Part shown: positions 20,846 through 31,690 of the stretch, one piece after another
Numbering within the stretch: position 1 is the stretch's first letter
Layout: each line of letters opens with the position of its first letter
Assembly: GCA_030220185.1 (NCBI GenBank)
Contig: JASPKZ010004202.1
Span: 996,001 to 1,060,000, forward strand
Origin: Diploptera punctata
Taxonomy: Eukaryota; Arthropoda; Insecta; Blattodea; Blaberidae
Direction: 5' to 3'
DNA length: 64,000 nt
Made by a program: the position numbers and the translations under genes
The notes under the pieces: generated by a model
Told to the model about the DNA's origin: nothing
Database searches by the model: none
The model's input: only the letters and a program-made list of their open reading frames with translations

Positions 20846-21166
20846 ATTAAATCAAATCAAATCTGAATTCTTATTTTTTTATTATTCTATCTTCTATCAC
20901 TGAGAAACATTCGGCACCACACTATTCGAAATATGATGGCAGAAGCCTTGCGAGATTATGGATACACAGTTTATGAGGAAGTTCATGGTGTGGCCACTAA
21001 TGGGAGTAACAGACGAATAGATATTATTGCATTTAGACCATCTTCTAAAATTGGTATGGTATTAGATCCCACAATTCGTTTTGAGACTCATAGTGGCCAA
21101 CTTGAGGAAGTTGACTCTGAAAAGAAAGCCATATATGAGCTAACAATTGACTATTACAAAGACTAT

Positions 21167-21885
21167 TTAACTCATGCCCCAAATGGGAGTCAATGACCAA
21201 TCACGTTTCAATGATTCCTGTTTTACAACCAATCAGAGTCGTGTTTCACGAAATATTTATCAGTGTTAGGATTATCATATATTAAACAAAGCTCCTCCTT
21301 TTTAATATTCTGAACAGGTCTGACCGTTATTTTGCAGTGACTGAGCCTATAACAAATACGGCTACCAGATTGTATATAATAGTGCTTACATGTCAACATT
21401 TGTAGCAATTGATTATACCACCAAAAAAGAAACCACTGTTTGCACTTTCTTAAATGTATTTTTTGCCAGGTAATAATCGAGAAAAATATAATTGTCATAT
21501 TTACATCATACGACATCAAAAATGAATTAATATACAGATTGATGTGTTTCATTTTTTCTCCACTAGAGAGCATTCTTACAATATTGCGTTCCTTTGGCAA
21601 AAATAGTATGATCTGGTTGCAGTGATAAACAAAAGAAGCAGTAGAAGCGTACCTATCGTTTCTCATTTGTTTTCAAACATCGCCGTTTACATTAAATATA
21701 TAAATATTTTAAAATAACTATAGTTAAATAATGATTTGTGAGTAAACAGCTTAATTTTATTCGTTAAATAGTCCTAACAAATGCCACTCTTGATTTCCAA
21801 ATTCTCTAGATAAATTCACTCCTCACTTCGTGAGTCGTGAATTTATCGATAATTTGGAAATCACTCGTGGCATTACTTATGATAA
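21167..21885 (-). repeat. Element Z copy 2, inserted in RLE-LINE
   Basis: Reverse-oriented relative to copy 1, ending CTCGTGGCATTACTTATGAT. It carries a subterminal hairpin GAATTTATCGATAATTTGG / CCAAATTCTCTAGATAAATTC. The unoccupied site is visible in the related LINE at about 56043. Confidence 0.75.
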
Positions 21886-22199
21886 ATACCAACTAGGTAG
21901 TATAACTGTCACAGGACTGATGATCGGGGCAAGAGGTACTATACCAGGATTCTTAGCCAAATTTTGGAATTTCTTAGATTTGGACAGGGTGCATCTTTCT
22001 AAAATTGCCATCGCTGCCATTAGATGATCAATTTCAATTTTAAGAAACCATATTTACAAAATTTCTATTTTATAATATGTATACTTCAATTAGGCCTACA
22101 ATTTGATTTTTTTAAATGTATTTACAAAAGTATTTCATGAATTCCAAAAATTAATTGTCTGTATCACTTTGTCCTTGAGGCAACCCTCTAATGATGAAA

Positions 22200-22203
<4 letters not shown>

Positions 22204-22232
<29 letters not shown>
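22204..22232. repeat. (AT)n microsatellite at an RLE-LINE tail
   Basis: Follows directly on GATGAAAGTTTTATA, the end of the RLE-LINE 3' UTR. Confidence 0.85.
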
Positions 22233-22236
<4 letters not shown>

Positions 22237-22408
22237 TTATAATATCTATATATACAAGCGTTACTGCTATAAAGTAAATATTCTCTTTAATAATTTGCTT
22301 AACTGTTATGTTAGCCGCTAGATGGCAGTTGGAAGAAATTTCCGCTACCGCTTGTGTGTGAATTGAGACTACTACACGTATAAGAAAATTGTATGTTTGT
22401 GTTGGAAT

Positions 22409-22483
22409 TCTTGGGTAGCTCAGTTGGTTAGAGCGCTAAAAGTACAGACTTTAGAGACTCGAGTTCAAATCCCGGCTCAAGCA
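22409..22483 (+). ncRNA. tRNA-like sequence, repeat unit 1
   Basis: A-box GTAGCTCAGTTGGTTAGAGC and B-box-like GAGTTCAAATCCC. The acceptor arms TCTTGGG/CTCAAGC pair except at one position. The anticodon stem has a mismatch (TAAAA/CTTTA) around loop GTACAGA. It is most likely a SINE head or tRNA pseudogene, not a working tRNA. Confidence 0.55.
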
Positions 22484-22708
22484 TTCTTTTTTCTTTTCAT
22501 ATCATATTTGCCTTCATTGCCAAATGTCAAAAATATATTTATAATATCTATATATACAAGCATTACTGCTACAAAGTAAATATTCTCTTTAATAATTTGC
22601 TTAACTGTTAGTTTAGCCGCTAGATGGCAGTTGAATGATATTTCCGCTACCTCTTGTGTGAATTGAGAATACTACATGTATAAGAAAATTGTATGTTTGT
22701 CTTGGAAT

Positions 22709-22783
22709 TCTTGGGTAGCTCAGTTGGTTAGAGCGCTAAAGGTACAGACTTTAGAGACTCGAGTTCAAATCCCGACTCAAGCA
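22709..22783 (+). ncRNA. tRNA-like sequence, repeat unit 2
   Basis: As unit 1, but with a fully paired anticodon stem (TAAAG/CTTTA) around loop GTACAGA, nominal anticodon ACA. Cys ACA tRNAs are not normally used in animals, which supports a SINE or pseudogene reading. Confidence 0.55.
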
Positions 22784-22800
22784 TTATTTTTTCTTTTCAT

Positions 22801-22802
<2 letters not shown>

Positions 22803-22840
<38 letters not shown>
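22803..22840. repeat. (AT)n microsatellite
   Basis: Follows the second 300-bp unit and precedes a Helitron 3' end. Confidence 0.9.
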
Positions 22841-22843
<3 letters not shown>

Positions 22844-22850
22844 TGTATTT

Positions 22851-22885
22851 AGGATAGCAGCGCCCGCCGGGTATTAGCTAGTTAC
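22851..22885 (+). mobile_element. Helitron 3' end fragment
   Basis: GATAGCAGCGCCCGCCGGGT ... ATTAGCTAGT is a variant of the shared Helitron terminus. Confidence 0.5.
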
Positions 22886-22944
22886 AAGAATTAAATTCTG
22901 TCTTTTTGGGGAAACAAATAATAGAAGTTATTTTTCGTTGCAGT

Positions 22945-23240
22945 AATCACAGGATGATGATCGGGGCAAGAGGTACTATACCAGGATTCTTAGCCAAATT
23001 TAGGAATTCCTTACATTCGGACAGGGTGTGTCTTTTTAAAATTGCCATCGTTGCCATTAGAGGATCAATTTCAATTTTAAGAAACCATATTTACAAAATT
23101 TCTACTTTATAGTATGTATACTTCAATTAGGCCTACAATTTGAATTTTTTTAAATGTATTTACAAAATGTATTTCATCAATTCCAAAAATTAATTGTCTG
23201 TATCACTTTGTCCTCTATCCTCTAATGAGGAAAGTTGTAT
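22945..23240 (+). mobile_element. RLE-LINE 3' fragment
   Basis: Starts within MMIGARGTIPGFLAKFRN, continues KIAIVAIRGSISILRNHIYK and the 3' UTR, ending GGAAAGTTGTATATAGTAA just before a (TAA)n run. Confidence 0.75.
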
Positions 23241-23266
23241 ATAGTAATAATAATAACAACAACAAC

Positions 23267-23327
<61 letters not shown>

Positions 23328-23333
23328 GTAATA
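23241..23333. repeat. (TAA)n microsatellite
   Basis: Begins at the tail of the RLE-LINE copy and ends at a Helitron-like segment. Confidence 0.9.
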
Positions 23334-23793
23334 AATTCAGTCTGCGTATGTTTGTGCCCACAAAACTCGAAAAGTAGACCGTCAATTGTTATGAAAATTT
23401 GTACATACAGATTTTCAGGTACAGAGAGTGTTTAGTCGCAATCTATTATTCTCTGAAACCATTTGGTGTAGTAGGAATTAGCCTGAAATTACAATTTAAA
23501 AACCCCACTAGTGGTCGTAATTTTTTATGTTTCATAACGAAACTCAGTATATGCCATTAAAATAAAGCAAGGTAGATATTGACCAGAAATCAGAGAGATT
23601 CGGTCATTAGAAATAAGGGTTTACCTGAAATCCGAAAATAAAAATTGACTAGCAACCGCCATGTTTGTTTCGTTGCAATGCATACTACAGAATTTAAATA
23701 CCCCTTAATTTTCTTACAACTTATTCAACTAAAATTAAAAACACGTATTTTATTTATTTAGGCGTAGCAGCGCACGCCGGGTATTCGCTAGCA
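23334..23793 (+). mobile_element. Helitron-like element, 3' end intact
   Basis: Body as at 2464 with a complete 3' end TTTAGGCGTAGCAGCG ... CACGCCGGGTATTCGCTAGC. The stem GGCGT/ACGCC is visible, followed by CTAG. Confidence 0.65.
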
Positions 23794-23924
23794 CTTTTCC
23801 ATTCATTTTGAGAATTTCCTCACCACTGTGGGTTTTCTCCAACCAATTTCATTAATTAACATCAGTTTTAACAAATACATAAATTATTACAGACTTACAG
23901 ACTATCAGTTTGTATCAAAACATT

Positions 23925-24560
23925 CAGAAATTTCCCTTAATTAAATTTCTCCATCGTTCTCTGTCCTCTGTGACTTCATCCGTTTCACCAAATTTCCTCA
24001 TTGAATTCTGAATGTTATTCTTCCAGGTTGTTCTTGGTCTTCCTTTTTTGATCCTTCTTTTAATTTTCCGTGCATAGATAGACTTTGGTAGTCTTCCATC
24101 CTGCATTCTTATTACGTGTCCAGATCATTTTAGCCTTCTGTGTTCAATCTCATCCATTATACTTCTTTCTGCATTCATCCATTTTCTGATTTCTGTATTT
24201 CTAATTATTTCCAGTCGAGATTTCTGGCAGCTCTTCTCCAAAAATCCATTTCAACTGCAGTTATTCTGTTGACATGTTGTTGTGACATTGTCCAAACTTC
24301 CGATCCATATAACATTATACTTTCTAGTATGGATTTATAAATTAGTTGTTTTGTTCTGTTAACAATGTTTTTACTTCATAGTATAGAGTTTAACATTGCT
24401 AAGGCTCTTCTTCAATTACTGATCCTTTTTGCTATTTCTTTAATTGGTGTTCCATCTTGATCCCAAATAACAGAAACCACCGCTCTTCTATATCTTTACC
24501 CCATCAATATATTATTCATCTGGGTCATTTGTTAAATACTCTATTTTATTTTTGTTGATT
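23925..24560 (-). mobile_element. LINE reverse-transcriptase tail, separate family
   Basis: The minus strand encodes MQDGRLPKSIYARKIKRRIK, KGRPRTTWKNNIQNS and TEDRERWRNLI at the 3' end. Degraded WTMSQQHVNRITAVEMDFWR lies further upstream. No tandem tail identified. Confidence 0.7.
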
Positions 24561-25049
24561 TTCAAACCACATTGATGATTTGCACTTTTAAAATTGAATT
24601 TAGTTTTGACGCTAGTCATATAGCGTGTTGAATCGGTTGGTAAGCGGTGTACCAGAAGGTTGTGTACGTAGATTGTTGTCTGTCTTGTGACAATGCAACA
24701 TGTTTCGTCAATTTAATGAGTCCCCCCACAGCTGTGATCCAGGGATTAACTTGTCACAGACGCAGTTAACTTGAATCCTCGATGGAATAAATGTCCAAAT
24801 GACGTTTTCTCGGAATTTTTGTTCTCATTTAAGACAAATGTCAGAAAATGTAAAGACAAATGAACGTCGAACATTAATTTTCCATCTTAATAATCAATAA
24901 TTCGTATTTTTAGTATTTTTTTTTAAATTTCATAATCCCTACTAGACAGTACATTCCATTTCTAAAAAAAATAAGAAATGCTTGTAGTTTTATCTCGCTA
25001 TCTCTAATAATTGTACTTTATTCTTACTTTTATTTATCCTGTTATTTAC
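24561..25049. other. No recognised feature
   Basis: Intronic AT-rich DNA. The left edge may still be part of the LINE at 23925. Confidence 0.35.
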
Positions 25050-25050
25050 T

Positions 25051-25101
<51 letters not shown>
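25050..25101. repeat. (TAA)n microsatellite at a LINE tail
   Basis: Lies at the 3' side of the minus-strand LINE at 25130, so it probably grew from the element's tail. Confidence 0.9.
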
Positions 25102-25103
<2 letters not shown>

Positions 25104-25129
25104 TGTATTTATTTATATACAGAATTTTA

Positions 25130-25800
25130 ATGTTTACACATCTTTCTGTGCCTAAACTTTTTTATTTTTCTTCTCCACTCGTCTCTCTCCATCCAATCCA
25201 TGTCCTCCAGTCCTCTTGCTCTCATTCCAGTTCTTATTCCCTGCATCCACGAGTTTCGAGGTCTTCCTCTCCTCCTTCTTCCTGGTGGACAACAATGTTT
25301 TCCTGGGTAATATTTCTTCTTGCATTCGTCGTACGTGCCCATACCAATTTAATTGCTTGTGCCATATATAGACTAATCTACTATTGAATAACCAATATTC
25401 ATTTTTTCTCTTATGACAGTAATTCTTATTTTGTCTAATTTTGAACATCTTTCTGCTCTCCTCAAGAAATCCATTTCCATCGACATACGTTTTTGTTCTA
25501 AGTTTTTGTTGAATTTTCAAACTTCAGCTCCATATGTGACAGTACTTCTCACTATTGAATTATATATTTGTAACTTATTTTTCCTGGTTATATGTCTGTT
25601 CCATAAGACTCCATTCATCATTGCTGTTATTGCTCTACCTTTATCTATTCTAATATCACTTTCTTGTTTATCCTCTTTATCTAATTTTACTCCCAGATAC
25701 TCAGATTCTTCACATCCTCTAATATACCCCTTTTCATCTTCTAATATCAAATCTTCGGTTTCGGCTCCACATCCCACATAAAATGTTTTTTTCTAAATTT
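25130..25800 (-). mobile_element. LINE reverse-transcriptase tail, separate family
   Basis: The minus strand encodes SEYLGVKLDKEDKQESDIRI, IYNSIVRSTVTYGAEV and, after frameshifts, QLNWYGHVRRM, CPPGRRRRGRPRNSWMQGI and WMERDEWRRKIKKF. The order matches the end of RT plus tail domain. Confidence 0.75.
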
Positions 25801-25830
25801 ATTTTCAAACCCCAGTTATCGTATTCGTCC

Positions 25831-25843
25831 AATAATAATAATA

Positions 25844-25929
<86 letters not shown>

Positions 25930-25940
25930 TAATAATAATA
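25831..25940. repeat. (TAA)n microsatellite
   Basis: About 110 bp of TAA with minor interruptions, at the broken 5' side of the LINE at 25130. Confidence 0.9.
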
Positions 25941-26167
25941 GCATTACTATTTTTCTCCCTATTGTAAACTGAGAGAATCTACAGGTATGCTCTTAGGAAA
26001 AAATTGTTAAATTTCTGACATAAATTGACCATAATTACTTCTTTACTACAGACCACTTCCCTCCACCTTTTTTAACGCTATCAACATGTCTCTTAGACTT
26101 TTCAGTCTCTCACAGTCATGTAATAAATTATGTGATCAACTGTTTGTAACCCATTTCAGACACATTC

Positions 26168-26945
26168 CTAACTACCTAACTCACTGACACTATCGAACCC
26201 GTAGGTTCATGCCGCTCTTCATATATGCCTATCCTGAGCCAATGCTTTCCTATCATCCGCTGTATAATCTACTTCCCTCAAATCATAGTTAGTGTTATTC
26301 TCTACCTCATTCTTGGTCTACCAACTGGGCGTTTTCCTCTGGTTTCCCTACAAGAAGCTTTCATGCACCTCTTTCATTCCCCATTTGTGCCACATGTCCT
26401 GCACATCGCAGTCTACGACACTTAACTGTTCTTATTTAATCTGGTTTCCCGTAAAGACCATGTAGTTCACTGTTTAATAGTTTTCTCCATTTCCCTATCT
26501 GTTCATCTCTCTTTGGTCCAAAAATGTTCCTAAGAACTTTATTCTCAAATACTCATAATTTTATCTCCTGCGTTAAAGTAAGAGTCCATGTTTCGCATCC
26601 ATATAATATAACTGATAGAATAATAGTTTTATATATTTTCAGTTTAACGTTTTTTGAAAGGAATTGGGACATCAAGAGTCTCTGCAATACATAATAGCAC
26701 GCATTTCCAGAATTGAGCCTATGTTTAATTTCTTTGTGCATCTCATTCCTATTTGTGATTATTGTTCCTAGGTATTTGAATTCAGCCACTTCCTCAAAAT
26801 TTCCCTCATTTGTCATCAGTTGTCCATTTCCATTACATAATGTATTTCTACGTGTGACCGTATATTTAGTTTTATTGATATTTACTTCCAGTCCTAATTA
26901 TTTAGTGTTACTCAATAGTGTGTGCGTGTTGTCCTTTAGTATCTC
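26168..26945 (-). mobile_element. RTE-1 LINE fragment
   Basis: From the 3' end (CACTATCGAACCCGTAGGTTC in reverse) to just past NISKTKYTVTRRN, with several indels. Frame pieces FKYLGTIITNRNEM and YGCETWTLTL are clear. Confidence 0.85.
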
Positions 26946-27465
26946 CTGTACTTTTAGGGATGTAAATTGCGAGATAATTCTGTATACACAGATGGACAAT
27001 TAAAAATTAGGCACGTCATTATGTTATGGAGTAAAAAAAAAACTGTGCGTCAGAGGAAACTACTTGGTGTATGTATTTGTGAATGTAAACACTGTGATAA
27101 AATAATTGCGGAATGCTACATCTCGAGCCCTTGTACCCTCCCCGTCTGTCGGTAACTTACAAAAGGGACGCGGAGAAGGGTGGTTCGCCTTTCATCAACC
27201 TGGCAATAATCAGGAATAGGGGAGCTTGGGGACGGCCGTTAAAAATAGAAAACGTGAGCAAATGAGGCGCCCCACAGGTAGCTATCACGTGGTTAGAGAG
27301 CCTAACACAGTGTCGCAGCTTGCGTCTTATTTATTACAGAAGATTCAATATTTTAATGTTAATAATTAAATAGCGGTTACACATAACGACAACAAATTAG
27401 GGAAATTTTGAAGAAGTCCCTGAATTCAAATACCAAGGGACAATAATTACAAACAGGAAGGAGAT
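26946..27465. other. No recognised feature
   Basis: Intronic DNA with one GC-rich patch at 27120-27260. No family recognised. Confidence 0.4.
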
Positions 27466-28205
27466 ACTTACTTACTGGCACTATCGAACCCCTAGGTTCA
27501 TGGCCGCACGGACATAAGCTCTCCATACATCCCTATCCTGAGCTAATGCTTTCCAATCATTCCCTGTATAATCTACTTGCCTCAAATCATAGTTAATGTT
27601 ATTCTCCCACCTAATTCTTGGTCTACCAACTGGGCGTTTTCCCTCTGGCTTTCCTACAAGAAGCTTCCATGCAAGTCTTTCATTTCCCATACGTGCAACA
27701 TGTCCTGCCCAACGCAGTCTACGAGACTTAACTGTTCTTATTATATCTGGCTTCCTATAAAGACCATGTAGTTCTTGTTAAGTAGTCTTCTCCATTCACC
27801 TGTCTGTTCATCTCTCTTTGGTCCAAAATTTTTCTTAAGTACTTTACTCTCAAATACTTGTAATCTCCTTTCCTCTCTTAAAGTAAGAGTCCATGTTTCG
27901 CACCCATATAATATAACTGGTAGAATAATAGTTTTATATATTTTCAGTTTAACTTTTTTGAAAGGAGTTGGGACATCAAGAGTCTCTGCAATGCATAATA
28001 GCATGCATTTCCAGAATTGAACCTATGTTTAATTTCTTTGTGCATCTCATTCCTATTTGTGATTATTGTTCCTAGGTATTTGAATTCACCACTCCTCGAA
28101 ATTTCCCTCATTTGTCATTAGCTGTCCATTTCCATTATATAATGAATTTCTACGTATGACCATATATTTAGTTTTATTGATATTTACTTCCAGTCCTAAT
28201 TCCTT
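27466..28205 (-). mobile_element. RTE-1 LINE fragment
   Basis: The minus frames cover NERLAWKLLVGKPEGKRP, GRPRIRWENNINYDL and, after a frameshift, VKLKIYKTIILPVILYGCE. It extends to the NISKTKYM region. Confidence 0.85.
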
Positions 28206-28295
28206 AAAACAGGAATGAGATGCACAAAGAAATTAAACATAGGCTCAATTCTGGAAATGCGTGCTATTATGCATTACAGGCACTCTTGTCGTCCC
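28203..28295 (+). mobile_element. RTE-1 fragment in opposite orientation
   Basis: AGGAATGAGATGCACAAAGA and the following RNEMHKEIKHRLNSGNACYY-coding stretch, facing the previous copy. Confidence 0.7.
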
Positions 28296-28296
28296 A

Positions 28297-28363
<67 letters not shown>
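28296..28363. repeat. (TC)n microsatellite
   Basis: About 60 bases of CT dinucleotide. Confidence 0.95.
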
Positions 28364-28366
<3 letters not shown>

Positions 28367-28369
28367 ATA

Positions 28370-28868
28370 AGTTAAACTAAAATAAAAAAGAGTTTAAAAA
28401 AACTAAACACGCTTATTAGAAAACCGAACTAAATCATGAAAAATAATTTTAATTTCCAACACACTTGGGATAGAATTAAAGTGGTCAAAAAAAAAAAAAC
28501 TATCTCCAACACATCTACAATAAAACTCGAGTTATCTAAAAAAATTTTTTTTACCGTCCAAAGCGTGGGGTAATTTTTATGGTTTTTACGTTTTTCTCTT
28601 AGAGACTTTACTTTTACCAATATCTGTTTATTGTCAAATATATTAATTGATATAGAGCACCCCACGCTTTTGACGGTATTTTTTTTTTGTAGATAACTCT
28701 AGTTTTATTCTAGATGTGTTTTAGATGATTTTTTTGTTGACCACTTAATTTTATCCCAAGCGTGTTGGAAATTAAAATTATTTTTCATTTTTTAGTTCGG
28801 TTTTCTAATAAGGTGTGTTGTTTTAGTTTTTTAAAAGTATTATTTATTTTTTTAGTTTGGTTTTCTAA
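28370..28868. repeat. Fold-back element (large inverted repeat)
   Basis: Left-arm blocks GAAAACCGAACTAAA, AATTTTAATTTCCAACACAC and ACCGTCCAAAGCGTGGGG reappear inverted as CCCCACGCTTTTGACGGT, GTGTTGGAAATTAAAATTA and TTTAGTTCGGTTTTC. The arms are about 200 bp with a loop of roughly 80 bp. No ORF; probably a MITE-like fold-back. Confidence 0.8.
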
Positions 28869-28927
28869 AAATGTAAATATCTTTAAATTCGATACTATTG
28901 TAGTATAAGCTACTGAAATTACATATC

Positions 28928-28970
28928 ACTAGAGTCCACCACTTTACCAACTAAGCTATCACAACGATAG
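28928..28970 (-). ncRNA. tRNA-like 5' fragment
   Basis: The minus strand gives TGATAGCTTAGTTGGTAAAGTGG, an A-box-like run. The rest of the tRNA shape is not visible. Confidence 0.3.
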
Positions 28971-29199
28971 ACTAAAAAGTCGATACGTCCGCAACCTATT
29001 ATACTGGTCTTTATTTTTTTGATGTCCTGATGATCCTGGCCAGGATCTTAGAAAAAAATTATGAAATTATTGTATTGTCATTGGTCCTTTACAAGTATAC
29101 AAAGTTTCAACTCGATCCAATGTTTTTAAGTGGGTGAAAATCGTGTTGAAAGATTTCGTTATATAGATAGATACAGGTCAAGCTAATACAAACCGTGTA

Positions 29200-29575
29200 A
29201 CATATAAAACTGTTATTCTACCAGTTATATTGTATGGATATGAGATATGGACACTTACTTTAAGAAAGGAGATTACGAGTATTTGAGAATAAAGTTTAAT
29301 ATGAAAAAAAAATTCTTCAAAGAGATGAACAAAAGGTGAATGGAGAAGACTACATAACAGCGAGCTAGATGGTCTCTATAGAAAACTAGATATAATAAAA
29401 ATATAAAGTCTCTCAGACTGCGATGGGCAGGCCACGTGGCACGAATGGGTATGAAATCGTGGCATGGAAGCTTCTTGTAGAAAACCAGAGGGAAAACGCC
29501 CAGTTGGTAGACCAGGAATCAGGCGAGAGAATATCATTAACCATAATGTTAGAGACAACAAAATGAGATTAAACT
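29200..29575 (+). mobile_element. RTE-1 fragment
   Basis: Degraded TVILPVILYGYEIWTLTL through PEGKRPVGRPGIR, with frameshifts. Confidence 0.75.
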
Positions 29576-30365
29576 AACTGACTGACATCATCAAACCCGT
29601 AGGCCACGCCGACATAAAAATTTCCATATATCCCTATCCTGACCTAATATTTTCCAATCATTCCCTGTATAATCTACTTTCCTCAAATATTAATATTATT
29701 CTTACACTCCTTCTTGGTCTACCAACTGGGCGTTTTTCCTCTTATTTTCCCGCAATAAATTTCATGCCCCTCTTTCATTCCCCATTATTCCCACATGTGC
29801 TGCCTCTCGCAGTTTATGAGACTTAAATATACTTATTATATCTGGTTTCCTATAAAGTCCATGTAGCTCACTGTTTTGTAGTCTTCTCCATTCCCCTGTT
29901 TTGGCACCAAATTTTCCTAAGAACTTTATTCTCAAAAAATCGTAATATTTTCTCCTCCCTTAAAGTAGATGCCCATGTTTCGCATCCAAATAGTATAACT
30001 GGGAGAATAACAGTTTTTATTCCAGTTTTTTTAAAGAGAAGTTAGAAGTTGGGACAAGAGTCTCTGTAATGCATAATAGCACGCATTTCCAGAATTGAGC
30101 CTATGTTTAATTTCTTTGTCATCTCATTCCTATTTGTGATTATTGTTCCTAGGTATTTGAATTCAGTCACTTCCTCAAAATTTCCCTCATTTGCCGTTAC
30201 CTGTTCATTTCCATTATATCCATCCATAGTAATTCTGCCCGATGGCAGGTCTTTCACTGCAATAATAGCATTTTCATGCTGTGCTTTACAGCTTTACTAT
30301 ATAATTATAGGTGTGGTAGCTTCCACAAACAATGTATTTCTATTTGTGAACATGGGCTATATTTA
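29576..30365 (-). mobile_element. RTE-1 fragment, interrupted by SINE B
   Basis: Opposite in orientation to its neighbour. The 3' end is at 29576 (TCATCAAACCCGTAGGCC) and coding pieces run to FKYLGTIITNRNEM. A partial SINE B sits at 30214-30328, after which AATGTATTTCTATTTGTGAA resumes RTE-1. Confidence 0.75.
30214..30328 (-). mobile_element. SINE B partial copy in RTE-1
   Basis: TCCATCCATAGTAATTCTGC through GTGGTAGCTTCCAC, the 3' third of SINE B. Confidence 0.75.
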
Positions 30366-30477
30366 GTTTTATTGGCGTTAATGTGATATTTTTTAAAATT
30401 ATTTTTTAAGTTACGAAACTGCAAAGTATTCCATTCTTGGACTATTTTTAACTACCTAACCGGACATCATAGACATT

Positions 30478-31175
30478 ATACAGCGTGTTCCAAAATGATG
30501 GAAGGGGTTTCAAGTAGTTGGTATAGCTTTACAAACGAAAATGGATGTGTGATTATTTGCTATAATGAAAGAAAAACTGTGAAAGTTTCATATCCTGTTG
30601 CAGTAATTTGTTTCTCGTCATTATTACGTCGTCAGCGTTAAATTTGTGAAAATGGCGAATCCTGTACAGACGTCATTTTGTGTGTTGCAATTTGTGGAGG
30701 TCTGGGTTCCATTGTTGCAGTGCAGCGAGCTTTCCGACGGCAATTTGGAATTGATCCTCCGACAGAAAAAAATTATCCGTCGATGATATAAACAGTTAGA
30801 AACAACTAGATGTATCTGTAAAAGGAAAAATCCAGGACGTCCACGAACACCAAATGATCCGGATGACATGATTCATTCCCATATCCTTCACGGTCTCCCG
30901 ATCTCCACACTTTGTGATTTCTTCCTGTGGGGGTTGTGAAGGACCATGTGTACGTACCACCACTTCCGGTTGACCTTCCAGACTTGAGACGAAGGATTGT
31001 TGCTGCAGTTGAATCCATTACTTCAAATAGGCCTATGCTGACCAAGGTTTGGGATAAATTTGATTATAGGCTAGACGTGTGCCTTGTGACGAAAGGTGCT
31101 CACATCGAACACTTATAAAGTATGTTATAAAAACTGGAAGAGTTTCTCTTTATAATTTGAAACACTTTAATATTT
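30478..31175 (+). mobile_element. Internally deleted Tc1/mariner-superfamily transposon
   Basis: The left end ACAGCGTGTTCCAAAATGATGG looks like a terminal repeat. The N-terminal transposase start MANPVQTSF ... VQRAFRRQFGIDPPTEK is at about 30652. After a deletion, a C-terminal piece follows from about 30888 (LPISTLCDFFLWG, a frameshift, VKDHVYVPPLPVDLPDLRRR, TKGAHIEHL), stopping at 31116. The catalytic DDD/E middle is gone, so it is dead. Confidence 0.7.
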
Positions 31176-31382
31176 TCTACATTCGTAACTAAACAATATT
31201 CGAACATTCGGACTCACCTAGAAAGTAAGAAATTACGATTTTCTGCTATATTACGCCTGTGGAGCATCCCTCTTGATGGTCCAATAATAATCGGCCAGCA
31301 TATTAGGATTCCATTTGCCTTGATATCTCTTTTCCATAGCTGAAATCTCCTGAGTTAGCTCATTTGGTTTTATTTTACAATG

Positions 31383-31690
31383 GACAAATGGACGAGAAAC
31401 GTTATTAAAAAATAATTACGCATTTAAATCCATTAATTGAAATTGAATTAAAAAATCTGTGGGTGATGGAGAAATTCCGAATACATATTCGAAAACACGA
31501 TAAAAAACTGCATTAAGTACAACTATTGGTACTCATGAGACAAAAATCATGTTGACCAGTGTTATCAGAGGATTGGAGGAAGATCAATGGATGGACAGAG
31601 AGGAATGGCATTTGGTTTCCGGAAGACGGCGGCAGCTGCCATGATACCGGATGATGATGAAACTCTCCCCTTTGCACACAGTTAAAAAAT
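31383..31690 (+). repeat. Repeat W plus a LINE tail fragment
   Basis: 31383-31555 matches 60738-60895 (GTGGGTGATGGAGAAATTCC, GCATTAAGTACAACTATTGG). 31555-31680 encodes a tail-like RGLEEDQWMDREEWHLVSGR and ends in GATGATGATG. It matches 60172-60290 in reverse. Confidence 0.6.

Larger units (their letters stand above)
20898..22235 (+). mobile_element. RLE-LINE 3' fragment, split by Element Z copy 2
   Basis: 20898-21166 encodes MMAEALRDYGYTVYEEVHGV, SNRRIDIIAFRP, MVLDPTIRFETH and KKAIYELTIDYYKD. 21886-22030 continues YQLGSITVTGLMIGARGTIP and KIAIAAIR. Then come the 3' UTR and a (TA)n tail. The R-x-D-I ... D-P-T-I-R-F-E pattern is consistent with a PD-(D/E)XK restriction-like endonuclease as in R2-type LINEs (inferred from family memory). 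The copy at 55665 is uninterrupted. Confidence 0.75.
22241..22800 (+). repeat. 300-bp tandem duplication containing a tRNA-like sequence
   Basis: The segment ATAATATCTATATATACAAG ... CTTTTCATATCATAT occurs twice with a period of exactly 300 bp between the tRNA-like parts. The copies differ by scattered substitutions. Each contains GCTAGATGGCAGTTG and a tRNA-like unit. Confidence 0.85.

Noticed and set aside
22409..22783. Two functional tRNA genes
   Set aside because: Nominal anticodon ACA, imperfect stems and location in a tandem repeat point to SINE or pseudogene origin.
23235..23435. Poly-Ile frames over TAA repeats here and at similar loci
   Set aside because: Simple translation of (TAA/ATA)n.
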